This document shows positions 7,852 to 16,362 of a DNA stretch of 26,736 nt, piece by piece; position 1 is the stretch's first letter, and every line of letters begins with the position of its first letter. The notes below the pieces were generated by a model that made no database searches, was not told where the DNA came from, and saw nothing but the letters and a program-made list of their open reading frames with translations. Source of the stretch: JAURDE01 sp965365285 (GTDB lineage: Bacteria > Bdellovibrionota > Bacteriovoracia > Bacteriovoracales > Bacteriovoracaceae); contig CBDUBC010000030.1 of the NCBI GenBank assembly GCA_965365285.1, positions 1-26,736 of the forward strand. The letters run 5' to 3'. Both the position numbers and the translations under genes were made by a program.

Positions 7852-9580
7852 CTATTTTTATTATGAGGGATGTGGCAAGGTCGTTGCTTTAATGCTAATC
7901 AGCCTTGGTCTATCCTCTTATATTGGCTATCTAATACCTGAACTTCTCGTAAAGCTTAGTGAAAACTATGAAAGTACAGAAAAGTACTACGAAGTCATAA
8001 AACTCTTTTTTATCATCTATGTCGTTTCCTACATTTTTAGAGCTGCTTATCAAATAGGTGTCAATATCTATATTCGAGATATTATTGGTAATGTTCGAAA
8101 TAAGCTTTTTGTTTCTTGGCTTTTAAATTACGAAATTGAGAGAGGAGATAATAAAAGACATGAATATCCGCAGGGTGAAGTCATTGCTCGAATTATGAGT
8201 GATGGCCTTGCTCTAAGAGAACTGGTTACTTCTGGTGCCTTTATTATTGTTTTTGACTTTTGTTTTGTTTTTTCTTTTTTGATTAACTTTATTTCTCTCA
8301 ATAAAACTACTGGGATCTTTCTAGCGGTGATTGAAGTGGTCTTCTCCTTTCTTTTGGTTTGGGGAGGGCGCTATATGACAGAAGTCTACAGCCGAGTTCG
8401 AAAATCCAAAGGCCAGGTCTCTCAAACCGTCGCCAACGTAGTTGGTGGACTCTCTGAAAACTTTTTTAACTCTCATCATGAATACAGCTCCAAAAAAGGA
8501 AAAATTTCCTTTGATGATTTTTTAAAGAAGCAAATGCACGCAAACGTTTGGGATGCTAGCTATTATTCTCTCGCCGAGTCTCTGTATCCGCTACTCCTTG
8601 CTTTCGTGGTTTTTATCTTTCCTTATAGTGAAATTAAACAAGGAGCGATTATTCTCGCTTTGGTTGAACTTATTCAAAGATCTATTAACCCAATTAAATC
8701 AATTGCTGGTAAGGTAACGAATATCCAAAGAGCGGCAACAGGACTTACGCGAATCAATGACTTTCTTTTTGATCTAGAGAGCACTTTTTCAAGTGAATTA
8801 GAAAGAGAAGTAAAAGTACTTAACCTTAAGACTCTTCAAATTGATGTCGATGAATTTAGCTATGATAAAAATAATAATCGAGAGGCCTTTAGACTTCATA
8901 ATATTCATTTCGCTGGCCAAAAAGGGGAGTCCATTGGAATTGTTGGACTCTCTGGTGCAGGTAAATCCACTCTTTTAAATATGATCTCGGGACAGATTAT
9001 TCCTCAAAAAGGGACCATCTCCTTTCACTCTACCGAAGAAGAAACCATCAAGTTTTCTGCGACTAGCTCTCCACTAGAACTGATGCACTATAGAGAACAG
9101 GTGGGGCTGGTATCTCAAGACTCTCACATCTTCACTGCTTCTCTCGCCTTCAATATTAGTTTTCGTAATGAAATTACTCAGGAGCTAACAGAATTTTGGG
9201 ATTGGATGAAAACTAAGATTCTTTATCTTAATATTTGGGATATTGATTTAGAGACTTCTATTTCTCCTAAAATGCTCTCTGCAGGACAAAATCAGCTCAT
9301 CTCCGCTATAAGAAGCTGCTATCTAAAAAAGCCTGTTGTACTCTTTGATGAAATCAGCTCTGCCTTAGACTCTGATCTTGAACTTGCTTTAAGAGAAGTC
9401 GTTCTCCTTATGCAAAAAAATGCTCTCACCCTTATTGTTGCTCATCGAATTGAAACCACTGTCAATGCGGATCGAATTATCGTTCTTGATAATGGAACCC
9501 TTCTAGATGAGGGAAATCATCAAGTATTAATGGAGAGATCCAATGAGTACAAGCAATTCATCGCTCAATTGATTCATTAA
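7823..9580 (+). CDS. ABC exporter half-transporter, catalytic-site subunit
   Basis: The 585-residue partner of the preceding gene has an exporter membrane domain (about 15-300) and a nucleotide-binding domain with Walker A GLSGAGKST (375-383), Q-loop Q432, signature LSAGQ (485-489), Walker B VVLFDE with catalytic E510, D-loop SALD and H541. The signature has Ala for the first Gly. In a head-to-tail dimer this altered signature faces the Walker sites of the upstream subunit, which itself lacks the catalytic Glu, so both changes fall in one composite site while the other site stays canonical. The ATG is preceded by AAAGG and lies inside the upstream gene, which implies translational coupling and 1:1 stoichiometry. 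Confidence 0.87.
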   Translation: MSSSKNKWYSYFYYEGCGKVVALMLISLGLSSYIGYLIPELLVKLSENYESTEKYYEVIKLFFIIYVVSYIFRAAYQIGVNIYIRDIIGNVRNKLFVSWLLNYEIERGDNKRHEYPQGEVIARIMSDGLALRELVTSGAFIIVFDFCFVFSFLINFISLNKTTGIFLAVIEVVFSFLLVWGGRYMTEVYSRVRKSKGQVSQTVANVVGGLSENFFNSHHEYSSKKGKISFDDFLKKQMHANVWDASYYSLAESLYPLLLAFVVFIFPYSEIKQGAIILALVELIQRSINPIKSIAGKVTNIQRAATGLTRINDFLFDLESTFSSELEREVKVLNLKTLQIDVDEFSYDKNNNREAFRLHNIHFAGQKGESIGIVGLSGAGKSTLLNMISGQIIPQKGTISFHSTEEETIKFSATSSPLELMHYREQVGLVSQDSHIFTASLAFNISFRNEITQELTEFWDWMKTKILYLNIWDIDLETSISPKMLSAGQNQLISAIRSCYLKKPVVLFDEISSALDSDLELALREVVLLMQKNALTLIVAHRIETTVNADRIIVLDNGTLLDEGNHQVLMERSNEYKQFIAQLIH

Positions 9581-9619
9581 TTTTTCTAGGCTAATATTTT
9601 TCAAATATTGGAGGCTTAT

Positions 9620-10660
9620 ATGAAACATCTCTTTGGATTTATGTTCGTGTTTTTACTTTTTTTTACGTCCTGTAACGAAAAAGTTGAATCCAAACCTAAT
9701 CTCGTTTTTAAATCATCTGGAGAACAAGTCAATAAGGGCATCGCAGCTAAAGTTGCCGGTGAAGAAGTGAGTTATCAAAGACTTTATCAAGGAATTGAGA
9801 ATGAAATCTTCGAAGCAGAGATGAAAGTCTATGAGCTCAAAATGAATCGTCTCAAGGCCATCATGCTTGAGACTTTTATGAAAAATGACCCTAATAAAAA
9901 AGGCCTCAGTAATGATGAGTATCTTGAAAAATATATCAGTAAAGACTTTAAACCGAGTCAAAAAGAGATTGATGAGTTTATTAAAAATAGAGGAATCCCT
10001 GAAGATAGTGTGAACGATAAAATGAAAGAGCGAATCGTAAACTTTCTATCAATGGAAAATAAGAAAAAGGATGTCGATGCATGGATCAACAAAAAGACAA
10101 AATCAAATCCTGTGGAAATCTTTTTTGAAAAACCAAGTCGACCAACTTTTGATGTAGAGATTTCTAATGAACCGACTTGGGGCGATTCTTCGGCAAAAGT
10201 CACGATTGTCGAATTCTCTGACTTTCAGTGTCCTTTCTGTAAAAAAGGGAAGAATGTGATGGATGAACTTAAAGATAAGTATGGGAAAAAGATTAAGATT
10301 GTTTTTAAAAACTTTCCACTTCCATTTCATATCAATGCTAAAAAAGCTGCCGAGGCGGGTCTTTGTGCCAATGAGCAAGGGTCTGAAAATTTTTGGAAGA
10401 TGCATGACAAAATGTTTAATGATCAAACCAATCTTGATGTTAAAAGCCTTAAGGACCATGCCAAAAAGCTCGGTCTTAACCAAGATAAATTCAATAAATG
10501 TCTAGACTCTAATAAATATGCAGCGGCCGTAGAAAAAGATCTCGAATATGGGAAGAAAATAGGTGTCAAATCCACTCCGACATTCTTTGTAAATGGTCAG
10601 CTGGTCAATGGTGCACACCCCAAAGAAGTCTTTGTCGAGATTATTGATCCTCTTCTATGA
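9620..10660 (+). CDS. DsbA-family thiol-disulfide lipoprotein with SurA-like N-terminal region
   Basis: The protein has 346 residues from the ATG at 9620, which has GGAGG 5 nt upstream (9610-9614). The lipobox is FTSC with Cys18. Residues about 35-160 form a charged helical region beginning with AKVAGEEVSYQRLYQ, similar to SurA-type chaperone N-domains. The C-terminal part (about 180-346) is a DsbA/DsbG-like thioredoxin fold with active site C204-P-F-C207 and a cis-proline in KSTPTFFVNG. It should act on disulfides in the periplasm, tethered to a membrane. It follows the exporter genes by 39 nt and precedes pyk by about the same distance. A catalytic oxidase or an isomerase role are both possible. 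Confidence 0.85.
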   Translation: MKHLFGFMFVFLLFFTSCNEKVESKPNLVFKSSGEQVNKGIAAKVAGEEVSYQRLYQGIENEIFEAEMKVYELKMNRLKAIMLETFMKNDPNKKGLSNDEYLEKYISKDFKPSQKEIDEFIKNRGIPEDSVNDKMKERIVNFLSMENKKKDVDAWINKKTKSNPVEIFFEKPSRPTFDVEISNEPTWGDSSAKVTIVEFSDFQCPFCKKGKNVMDELKDKYGKKIKIVFKNFPLPFHINAKKAAEAGLCANEQGSENFWKMHDKMFNDQTNLDVKSLKDHAKKLGLNQDKFNKCLDSNKYAAAVEKDLEYGKKIGVKSTPTFFVNGQLVNGAHPKEVFVEIIDPLL

Positions 10661-10699
10661 CCTCTTTTGTTTCACCTATGGTGGTGATAAAATAGCTTT

Positions 10700-12133
10700 A
10701 TGGTAAAAGCAAAAAATATACGTAAAGCTAAAATTGTCGCCACCCTCGGTCCCTCCAGCAACAGCCTCGATACTATCAAACAACTCATAGAGGCCGGTCT
10801 CGACGTGGCAAGAGTGAATATGAGTCACGGGACCTACGAGCAGCATAGCGACCTCATTAAAAACATCAGGCAGGCCTCTAAAGAGCTTGGTCGTGAAGTG
10901 GCCATTCTTCAAGACCTTCAGGGACCTAAAATCAGAGTTGGTGTTTTAGAAGAAGAAATTAACCTTGAAAAAGGAAGCAGGTGGTATATTGGTGTTCCAG
11001 AACTCAAAGAACAATTTAAGAAAAACTTTATTCCTTCAGAATATACTGAACTTGTTGATGACTGTGTTCCTAAAACAAAAATTCTTTTTGATGATGGCAA
11101 AATTAAGGCCAAGGCCATTGAAAGAGAAGGGGATGCTTATCTTATAGAAATTACCGAAGGTGGAGTTCTAAAATCTAAAAAAGGAATAAACCTTCCGGAT
11201 GCTAATATTAGTGCACCTAGTTTTACAGAAAAAGATCAAAGAGATCTTGATTTTGGAATTAAAGAGGGGATTGATTTTGTAGCACTCTCTTTTGTTCGAG
11301 ATCGAAATGATATCATTCGAATTAAAGAATTTTTAAAACAAAGAAATGCTAAGGTGTTGGTTGTCGCCAAAATTGAAAAGCCCCAGGCCGTTCTTAATAT
11401 TCAAGAGATCACTGATGAAGTCGATATTGTTATGGTGGCAAGAGGAGATATGGGGGTCGAAGTCGGAGACCACCTTGTTCCTGTTGTTCAGAAAAAACTC
11501 ATCTCATTATGTAATCTTAAAGGTGTTCCAGTTATTACAGCAACTCAGATGCTTGAAAGTATGATTAATACTTCCACTCCAACTAGAGCAGAGGCCAGTG
11601 ATGTTGCTAATGCCATCTGGGATGGAACTGATGCCGTTATGCTGTCTGCTGAATCCGCTTCTGGTAAATTTCCGATTGAAGCAGTGAAGATGATGTCTTC
11701 AATTATTATTGAAGCTGAAAAATATCCTAAAAAAAGAATCTCACTAAAAGATCTTCTCATTGAGGATGTCGGTTCAACGATGATGATTGCGGCCTCTTTG
11801 ATTGCTGAAAATATTAATGCTCATCGAATTCTTTGTATGACCACGGAAGGTAACTCTTGTCGAAAACTAGGTCGCTTTAGACCAAAGATTCCGATCTTAG
11901 GAGTTACCAATTCTATTAATGTAGTTCGTAGAATGTGTCTGTTTTGGGGGTGTACTCCATTTTTTCTCACAAACTTTGATGAAGACAATTTGGATCTTCA
12001 AAAACAAGTCGTTCAAATGGTGAAAGAACAATTTAATCTTCAAAGTGGAGATAAAGTAGTTGTCACTAAAGGAGAGGGAAAGTTCTTTCAAGGAGGAACT
12101 TCAAACTCCGTTATCGTAGAGATTATTCAATAA
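10700..12133 (+). CDS. pyk: Pyruvate kinase
   Basis: The 477-residue enzyme transfers phosphate from phosphoenolpyruvate to ADP in the last step of glycolysis. The N-terminal KIVATLGPSS and VNMSHG motifs, the ILQDLQGPKIR strand, an inserted B domain (about 70-170), the VAKIEKPQA strand and the catalytic/metal motif MVARGDMGVE are all visible. The TATQMLESM helix also belongs to the active-site barrel. A C-terminal domain (about 345-477) with the usual regulatory fold closes the protein, and the length is typical of bacterial type I/II forms. No strong ribosome site precedes the ATG. queG begins 1 nt after its stop codon, so the two are co-transcribed. Confidence 0.95.
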   Translation: MVKAKNIRKAKIVATLGPSSNSLDTIKQLIEAGLDVARVNMSHGTYEQHSDLIKNIRQASKELGREVAILQDLQGPKIRVGVLEEEINLEKGSRWYIGVPELKEQFKKNFIPSEYTELVDDCVPKTKILFDDGKIKAKAIEREGDAYLIEITEGGVLKSKKGINLPDANISAPSFTEKDQRDLDFGIKEGIDFVALSFVRDRNDIIRIKEFLKQRNAKVLVVAKIEKPQAVLNIQEITDEVDIVMVARGDMGVEVGDHLVPVVQKKLISLCNLKGVPVITATQMLESMINTSTPTRAEASDVANAIWDGTDAVMLSAESASGKFPIEAVKMMSSIIIEAEKYPKKRISLKDLLIEDVGSTMMIAASLIAENINAHRILCMTTEGNSCRKLGRFRPKIPILGVTNSINVVRRMCLFWGCTPFFLTNFDEDNLDLQKQVVQMVKEQFNLQSGDKVVVTKGEGKFFQGGTSNSVIVEIIQ

Positions 12134-12134
12134 G

Positions 12135-13097
12135 GTGAGCTCACTTTTTGATCAAAAACTTCTTGATGATTTAGGAATCCTGGATTGGGGCTATACCGAT
12201 AGGGATGAGGCCTTAAGTTTCGATCACTATGACCAATGGGTTTCTCAAGGTTACCATGAACCCCTTCAATACCTTTCAGGAGATAAAAAAGAAAAGAGAA
12301 AAAAAATCACGGAGTACTATCCAGATTTTAAGTCGGCGCTCGTTTTCCTATTTAGCTATCAAAAAGAAAAAAAAGCGCTTGAGGAATTCTATAAGTCTCC
12401 TCTTAGTAATGGTCTCAAAATAGCGGGCTACGTCTTTGGTTTTAAAGAAAAAGACTATCATGTTGAAGTTCGTGAAAAGCTTCAAAAACTTGCGAGCGAG
12501 TTACCGGAGGGCATACAAACCAAGTTTAGCCTAGATACTCAACCCATTTTAGAAAGAGATCTTGCTTATAGAGCAGGACTTGGTTGGTTTGGAAAAAATT
12601 CCATGTTTATTAATAAAAGTCACGGGAGTTTTTTTATCCTAGGCTCTCTTCTTCTTGATCAAAAGCTTGATTTGAAATCAAATCCATTAGATACCGATCA
12701 CTGTGGTCAATGCACCAAATGTATCGATCTTTGTCCGACAGAGGCCATCGAAGGGAGAACCATCATTACCAATAAATGCATCAGTACCTATACGATTGAG
12801 CTTTTTAAAGAAGCTGATCCACCAAAAGGCTACCCTAACGCTGGAGGGGAGATCTTTGGCTGTGATATCTGCCAGGATGTCTGTCCCTGGAATATAAGAG
12901 CTCTTGCAAGAGTTACAGAAACTGAAGAAATTGCATCTCCCATCAAAGATTTCTTTCTCACAAGACCTATAAGAGAAATTATAACGGATCTAGAAAATAT
13001 GACTAATCGAGGTTTTCGAAAAGTCTTTCATCAAACACCACTTGAGCGAACTGGGCGAGTAGGACTTTTAAAAAGTATTAAACTTTTTTTTAAATAA
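12135..13097 (+). CDS. queG: Epoxyqueuosine reductase
   Basis: The 320-residue enzyme reduces epoxyqueuosine to queuosine in the wobble position of tRNAs, using cobalamin and two [4Fe-4S] clusters. The family core is clear: ERDLAYRAGLGWFGKN, the first cluster motif CGQCTKCIDLCP, the FGCDICQDVCPWN second cluster, and the intervening NKCIS(T)YTIE segment. The C-terminal R-G-R-x-G-L-x-K element ends the protein; the HEAT-repeat tail of E. coli QueG is missing, as in other short members. Translation starts at GTG 12135, one base after the pyk stop. Its end overlaps the convergent hydrolase by 8 nt. Confidence 0.92.
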   Translation: MSSLFDQKLLDDLGILDWGYTDRDEALSFDHYDQWVSQGYHEPLQYLSGDKKEKRKKITEYYPDFKSALVFLFSYQKEKKALEEFYKSPLSNGLKIAGYVFGFKEKDYHVEVREKLQKLASELPEGIQTKFSLDTQPILERDLAYRAGLGWFGKNSMFINKSHGSFFILGSLLLDQKLDLKSNPLDTDHCGQCTKCIDLCPTEAIEGRTIITNKCISTYTIELFKEADPPKGYPNAGGEIFGCDICQDVCPWNIRALARVTETEEIASPIKDFFLTRPIREIITDLENMTNRGFRKVFHQTPLERTGRVGLLKSIKLFFK

Positions 13098-13863
13098 GCT
13101 TTTCTGTTTTGAGGAATTTTTTTACAAATGGCGCTCCCATCTCAGGCATATGATGAGGTAGCTTCGTCGGACGATCAAGAGTTACTTGATTACCAAGACC
13201 TTCAAGAAGCTCTTTAAGTCTTTCGGATCCTGATTTACCAACAACGAGATCATCCATTCCTGTAATTAAGTGAACACGGTGACCACTAATGGTAAGGTTT
13301 TCTTTTTCACTTTTAAGCCAATCAAAAACATTTTTATGGCAAAGAACAGGGGAGACCAATTGCTCTCTAATGATAAGAGTATTTTTATAAAAATCGGTTT
13401 CAAAAAGGTGAGTTCCTTGATCGGGAGCGAGCCCTAAACCAACGGCTATAGCGAGTTTTTTCTTATTTTCAAATTCTTTTAAACCAAGCGCCTTACAGCT
13501 AAGAAGCCCTCCAAGTGAGTGACCAGCAAAAACAAGCGTTTTAGCCTCCAAAGAGACCTCTTTACCTAGCTCTTCATGGGCCTTAATAAAAAGCTCATGA
13601 GCACCTTTTTTAAACTCTTCAAAGGAGCTCACTTCATTGAAGCTTCCAAGATAATGACCCGGTAGGTCGAAAAGGATAGACGCAATGCCTTCTTCTGCCA
13701 ATCGAGTGGGCCAAGTTAATATGGAGCCTTTATGAGAGGTATAGCCGTGAGTAAAGAGCCCAACCAAGCTCTTTTGGGCCGTATTTTCTGAGGGAAGAAA
13801 GATGAAAGCATTACTTCTCCAACTTCCCTTAGTCAGTTCACATTTCTTAATTCTTAACGTCAT
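13090..13863 (-). CDS. Alpha/beta hydrolase
   Basis: The protein has 257 residues from the ATG at 13863; a TTG at 13881 would add six residues and neither has a convincing ribosome site. The fold is shown by the oxyanion strand GLFTHGYTSHKG, the FDLPGH turn and the nucleophile elbow GHSLGG (Ser116). The acid is probably in LITGMDDLVV and the catalytic His in LPHHMPEMG. No signal peptide is visible, so it is probably cytoplasmic. Serine hydrolases of this size include esterases and lipases, and the substrate cannot be told. The gene converges on queG with an 8-nt overlap. Confidence 0.78.
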   Translation of the reverse strand: MTLRIKKCELTKGSWRSNAFIFLPSENTAQKSLVGLFTHGYTSHKGSILTWPTRLAEEGIASILFDLPGHYLGSFNEVSSFEEFKKGAHELFIKAHEELGKEVSLEAKTLVFAGHSLGGLLSCKALGLKEFENKKKLAIAVGLGLAPDQGTHLFETDFYKNTLIIREQLVSPVLCHKNVFDWLKSEKENLTISGHRVHLITGMDDLVVGKSGSERLKELLEGLGNQVTLDRPTKLPHHMPEMGAPFVKKFLKTEKLI

Positions 13864-13907
13864 GAAAAAAATAATACCCAAATTTTCTGCTAAAACCCAT
13901 ATTTAAA

Positions 13908-13936
13908 TTGACGAAGTCCTCTCAAAATTTTAATTT
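13908..13936 (+). promoter_or_regulatory. Sigma-70 type promoter of tRNA-Phe
   Basis: A -35 box TTGACG (13908-13913) and a -10 like TAATTT (13931-13936) are separated by exactly 17 nt. The tRNA starts 17 nt downstream of the -10 end. The promoter overlaps the upstream region of the minus-strand hydrolase. Confidence 0.6.
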
Positions 13937-13953
13937 GTCCTCTCATTTGATGT

Positions 13954-14029
13954 GCCCTGATAGCTCAGTCGGTAGAGCAAAGGACTGAAAATCCTTGTGT
14001 CGGTGGTTCGAATCCGCCTCGGGGCACCA
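13954..14029 (+). tRNA. tRNA-Phe (GAA)
   Basis: A complete 76-nt tRNA. The acceptor stem GCCCTGA pairs with TCGGGGC, the D-stem GCTC pairs with GAGC, the anticodon stem is AAGGA/TCCTT with loop CTGAAAA (anticodon GAA at 13987-13989), and the T-arm is GGTGG-TTCGAAT-CCGCC. The CCA end is encoded. A decayed copy lies at 15136-15212. Confidence 0.97.
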
Positions 14030-14045
14030 TTCTTTTGAGTGATTA

Positions 14046-14078
14046 AAAAAGCCAGAGTCTAACCCACTCTGGCTTTTT
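14046..14078 (+). terminator. Rho-independent terminator after tRNA-Phe
   Basis: The stem GCCAGAGT (14051-14058) pairs with ACTCTGGC (14066-14073) around a 7-nt loop and is followed by a run of T. A run of A precedes it, so it could also stop minus-strand transcripts of the peptidase gene. Confidence 0.9.
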
Positions 14079-14139
14079 CATTTTTATTATCAAAATATAA
14101 TCTAGCTATTAAGAATGAACTCTTACCTAAACCTTAAAT

Positions 14140-14877
14140 TTACTTTTGGACAGGATAAATCATATTTACACCCGTGTGAGGAATCTTTTTGAGCAAGCGT
14201 TTCATGGGTACTTTTAGCTGAACTCCCCTCCAGGGATCTCTAATAAAAGCAAACTTATAGTCTTCAGTAAATTGATCAAGAATAATGGCATGGGTATAAA
14301 TCTTATTTGGATTTTTACTCTTCTTACCTAAACGCATACTAATGGCAACGCCTGAGTTCTTATCTAATATTTGCTTAATCGTTTTTAATTTGATTTGAAG
14401 CTGTTCGTTTTTGTACAATTCATTTTTAGAATCATGAAGATAAATGCGACTCTCGGCATACTTCCATTTAGCTTTGAGAAAATCCTCAATAATAATAGCG
14501 TGAGGTTTAAACTTTTTCCGTTTCTTAATACCATCAAAACATTCTAATTTTTTTGGATCGGCCCCTTTATCGATGAGCAGCATTGCACAAACTGCGGCCG
14601 TACAAGCAGCCGTGCTGTGTTGTCTAATGACAGTTCTTGGGTACGGAGATTTACTTTTAAAAATATCGATGGAATTGACGTTTTTGACAAGATCACTGGG
14701 AAAAACTTCAACACCTTCTCCCTTAAAAATAAACGCACGTCCCTTTTTATTACGAGGTGTTTGAGCTTCAACTGTTGACTCAATAGGTATCTCGTCCAAT
14801 TCTTCAAGACTATCATCATCTTGGGATAATACAGGTTGAATTGAAAATATGAGAAAGAACAGTAAGAAATTTTTCAT
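14140..14877 (-). CDS. Exported C39-like papain-fold cysteine peptidase
   Basis: The predicted protein has 245 residues. The ATG at 14877 is preceded by AGGAG with good spacing and opens a signal peptide (about 1-18, VLSQ), followed by an acidic linker. The catalytic set of a C39-like papain fold can be read in order: Q86 (RQHSTAAC, oxyanion), Cys92 at the start of a helix, His196 (THAIIL) and Asp214 (RDPW). The N-terminal strand before Q86 and the helix after Cys92 fit. Bacteriocin-processing C39 peptidases are usually fused to an ABC transporter; this one is free and exported, with no transporter next to it. It is alone between tRNA-Phe and the tRNA remnant. The substrate is unknown. Confidence 0.65.
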   Translation of the reverse strand: MKNFLLFFLIFSIQPVLSQDDDSLEELDEIPIESTVEAQTPRNKKGRAFIFKGEGVEVFPSDLVKNVNSIDIFKSKSPYPRTVIRQHSTAACTAAVCAMLLIDKGADPKKLECFDGIKKRKKFKPHAIIIEDFLKAKWKYAESRIYLHDSKNELYKNEQLQIKLKTIKQILDKNSGVAISMRLGKKSKNPNKIYTHAIILDQFTEDYKFAFIRDPWRGVQLKVPMKRLLKKIPHTGVNMIYPVQK

Positions 14878-15294
14878 ATGAGAACTCCTATTTAATGTGC
14901 GTAATGAATACAAATATTTGAAAAATTATGAAATGAACTGCTCGACTTCAGATTTTCATCATTGGTGATTTGCGCTGATATTCTATTTAATCTGATTAAA
15001 AAAAAGGTACATGAATATCTCCTGCTTCAAATAATTATATCAATAATAAGAAAATTTTAAATAAATTTCGAGAGCTTATTTTTTTATTTCTAAAAGCCTC
15101 ATATCAATAACAATACGAGGTTCAACAAATATGATGCAATCTGATAAGTCAGACGGTAGAGTAAAGGGCCGAAATCCTTGTGTCGGTGGTTCGAATCCGC
15201 CTCAGAGCAACATCTTGACACAAGTTTTTTACCTTTCTTAAGGTCCAAAATTATTGTAGAAACAAATACAAAATCATAGAAGGTGAATTTAAAA
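14878..15294. other. Non-coding spacer around the tRNA-Phe remnant
   Basis: AT-rich spacer between two divergent genes. It contains the peptidase promoter region and the tRNA pseudogene (15136-15212). I found no further gene. Confidence 0.5.
15136..15212 (+). pseudogene. Degenerate tRNA-Phe copy
   Basis: This is alignable over its whole length to the tRNA-Phe at 13954. About 29 nt spanning the 3' side of the anticodon stem, the variable loop and the T-arm (15174-15202) are identical. The 5' acceptor has an extra 2 nt, the D-stem no longer pairs, one base is lost from the anticodon loop and the CCA is ACA. It cannot fold as a normal tRNA. It is a decayed duplicate or an integration scar. Confidence 0.8.
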
Positions 15295-16341
15295 ATGTTA
15301 AAAATGATTATCTTTTCCATATTGCTTTCAGTTCATTTGTCTTTTGCTCAAGAAGTTAATGAAATTAAGACTAGTAAGGGTATGCACAATTTCACTCTTA
15401 CAAATTACGATTTCAATGGAAAGCTCTACTTCTTATTAGGATATCCAGGAACAATCCATGTTTATGATTCTCAAACGAAGACTGTTTCATCAGTACTGCC
15501 TAAAAAGTTTAATGGAAAATCGGGTAATTTTGATATTAGTAGAGATGGAAAGACATTAGTTTTTAGTGCCCTGGTAAGAAATAGCTGGAATATTTACTCC
15601 GCCTCTTTAAATAAACGAGTACGAGTAAATTCTCTAATCGAAAGACCGTTTAGAGATGAAGACCCTAGACTCTCATTTGATGGAAACGAAATCGTTTATA
15701 AATCGGATAATGATATTCAACTCAATGATGCGGTAGCCAGTAGCCATCATGCCAAGGTCGTGATGAAACCAAACGACTACCTGGAGAATCATTATGATTT
15801 CTTTATCGAAGATACCAACAGCACAAATGGAACAACCGTCAATGGACAAGTAGTTCGTTCAATTGAGGAAGAGTGGGCGCCTAGTTTTTCTCCCGATGGA
15901 CGTTATGTTGCCTTTGGAAGGGGTACTGATCACGATGCCAATTTAGGACAAATCATGCTTCATGATCGATATCGAGGTTTAACAACCTTTGTTACAAGTC
16001 AATATCACAATTGGTTCCCTGTTTTTAGGGAAAACGGAGATCTTCTTTTTATTTCTAAAAGAGACCCTCTTTGTGATGATGATATCTACTTAATTCCAAG
16101 AGACTCGCTACTTTATGGCAATCCAGAGTCAGATCTACAGAGATTAAGCATGAGTAAATGTAGCAACAGTAGTCAAGCCGATCCATGGCCGGTGTACTCA
16201 AGAGATAGTGAAATGACTTATCTTACTAATTGGGATGGTCCTTATTCAGTTAGGCTCCATAACTTTACGACTTTAGAAGATCACTTTCTAATTTCTCATG
16301 ACTCTGAAAGTATTCTTGGCCCAATCCTTCTAGGTTACTAA
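15295..16341 (+). CDS. Exported TolB-like beta-propeller protein with an inserted partial FHA domain
   Basis: The protein has 348 residues from the ATG at 15295, preceded by AAGGTGA. A signal peptide covers about 1-18 (LSFAQ). PD40/TolB-like blade motifs recur: FDISRDGKTLVF, PRLSFDGNEIVY, PSFSPDGRYVAF and WFPVFRENGDLLFIS. Between the second and third, residues about 136-187 read as the middle and end of an FHA domain: NDIQLND, S149-x-x-H152-A, and D173-x-N-S-T-N-G-T-x-V-N-G. The FHA N-terminal strands and its GR arginine are absent, so phosphothreonine binding is doubtful. arsH follows after 21 nt. The role is unknown; TolB-type propellers usually bind proteins in the periplasm. Confidence 0.7.
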   Translation: MLKMIIFSILLSVHLSFAQEVNEIKTSKGMHNFTLTNYDFNGKLYFLLGYPGTIHVYDSQTKTVSSVLPKKFNGKSGNFDISRDGKTLVFSALVRNSWNIYSASLNKRVRVNSLIERPFRDEDPRLSFDGNEIVYKSDNDIQLNDAVASSHHAKVVMKPNDYLENHYDFFIEDTNSTNGTTVNGQVVRSIEEEWAPSFSPDGRYVAFGRGTDHDANLGQIMLHDRYRGLTTFVTSQYHNWFPVFRENGDLLFISKRDPLCDDDIYLIPRDSLLYGNPESDLQRLSMSKCSNSSQADPWPVYSRDSEMTYLTNWDGPYSVRLHNFTTLEDHFLISHDSESILGPILLGY

Positions 16342-16362
16342 TAATAGAAATGGGAAACATCA

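Noticed and set aside
14544..14819. Long open frame overlapping the peptidase gene on the same strand
   Set aside because: It has no signal or motif, no ribosome site and sits inside a gene with a clear catalytic set.
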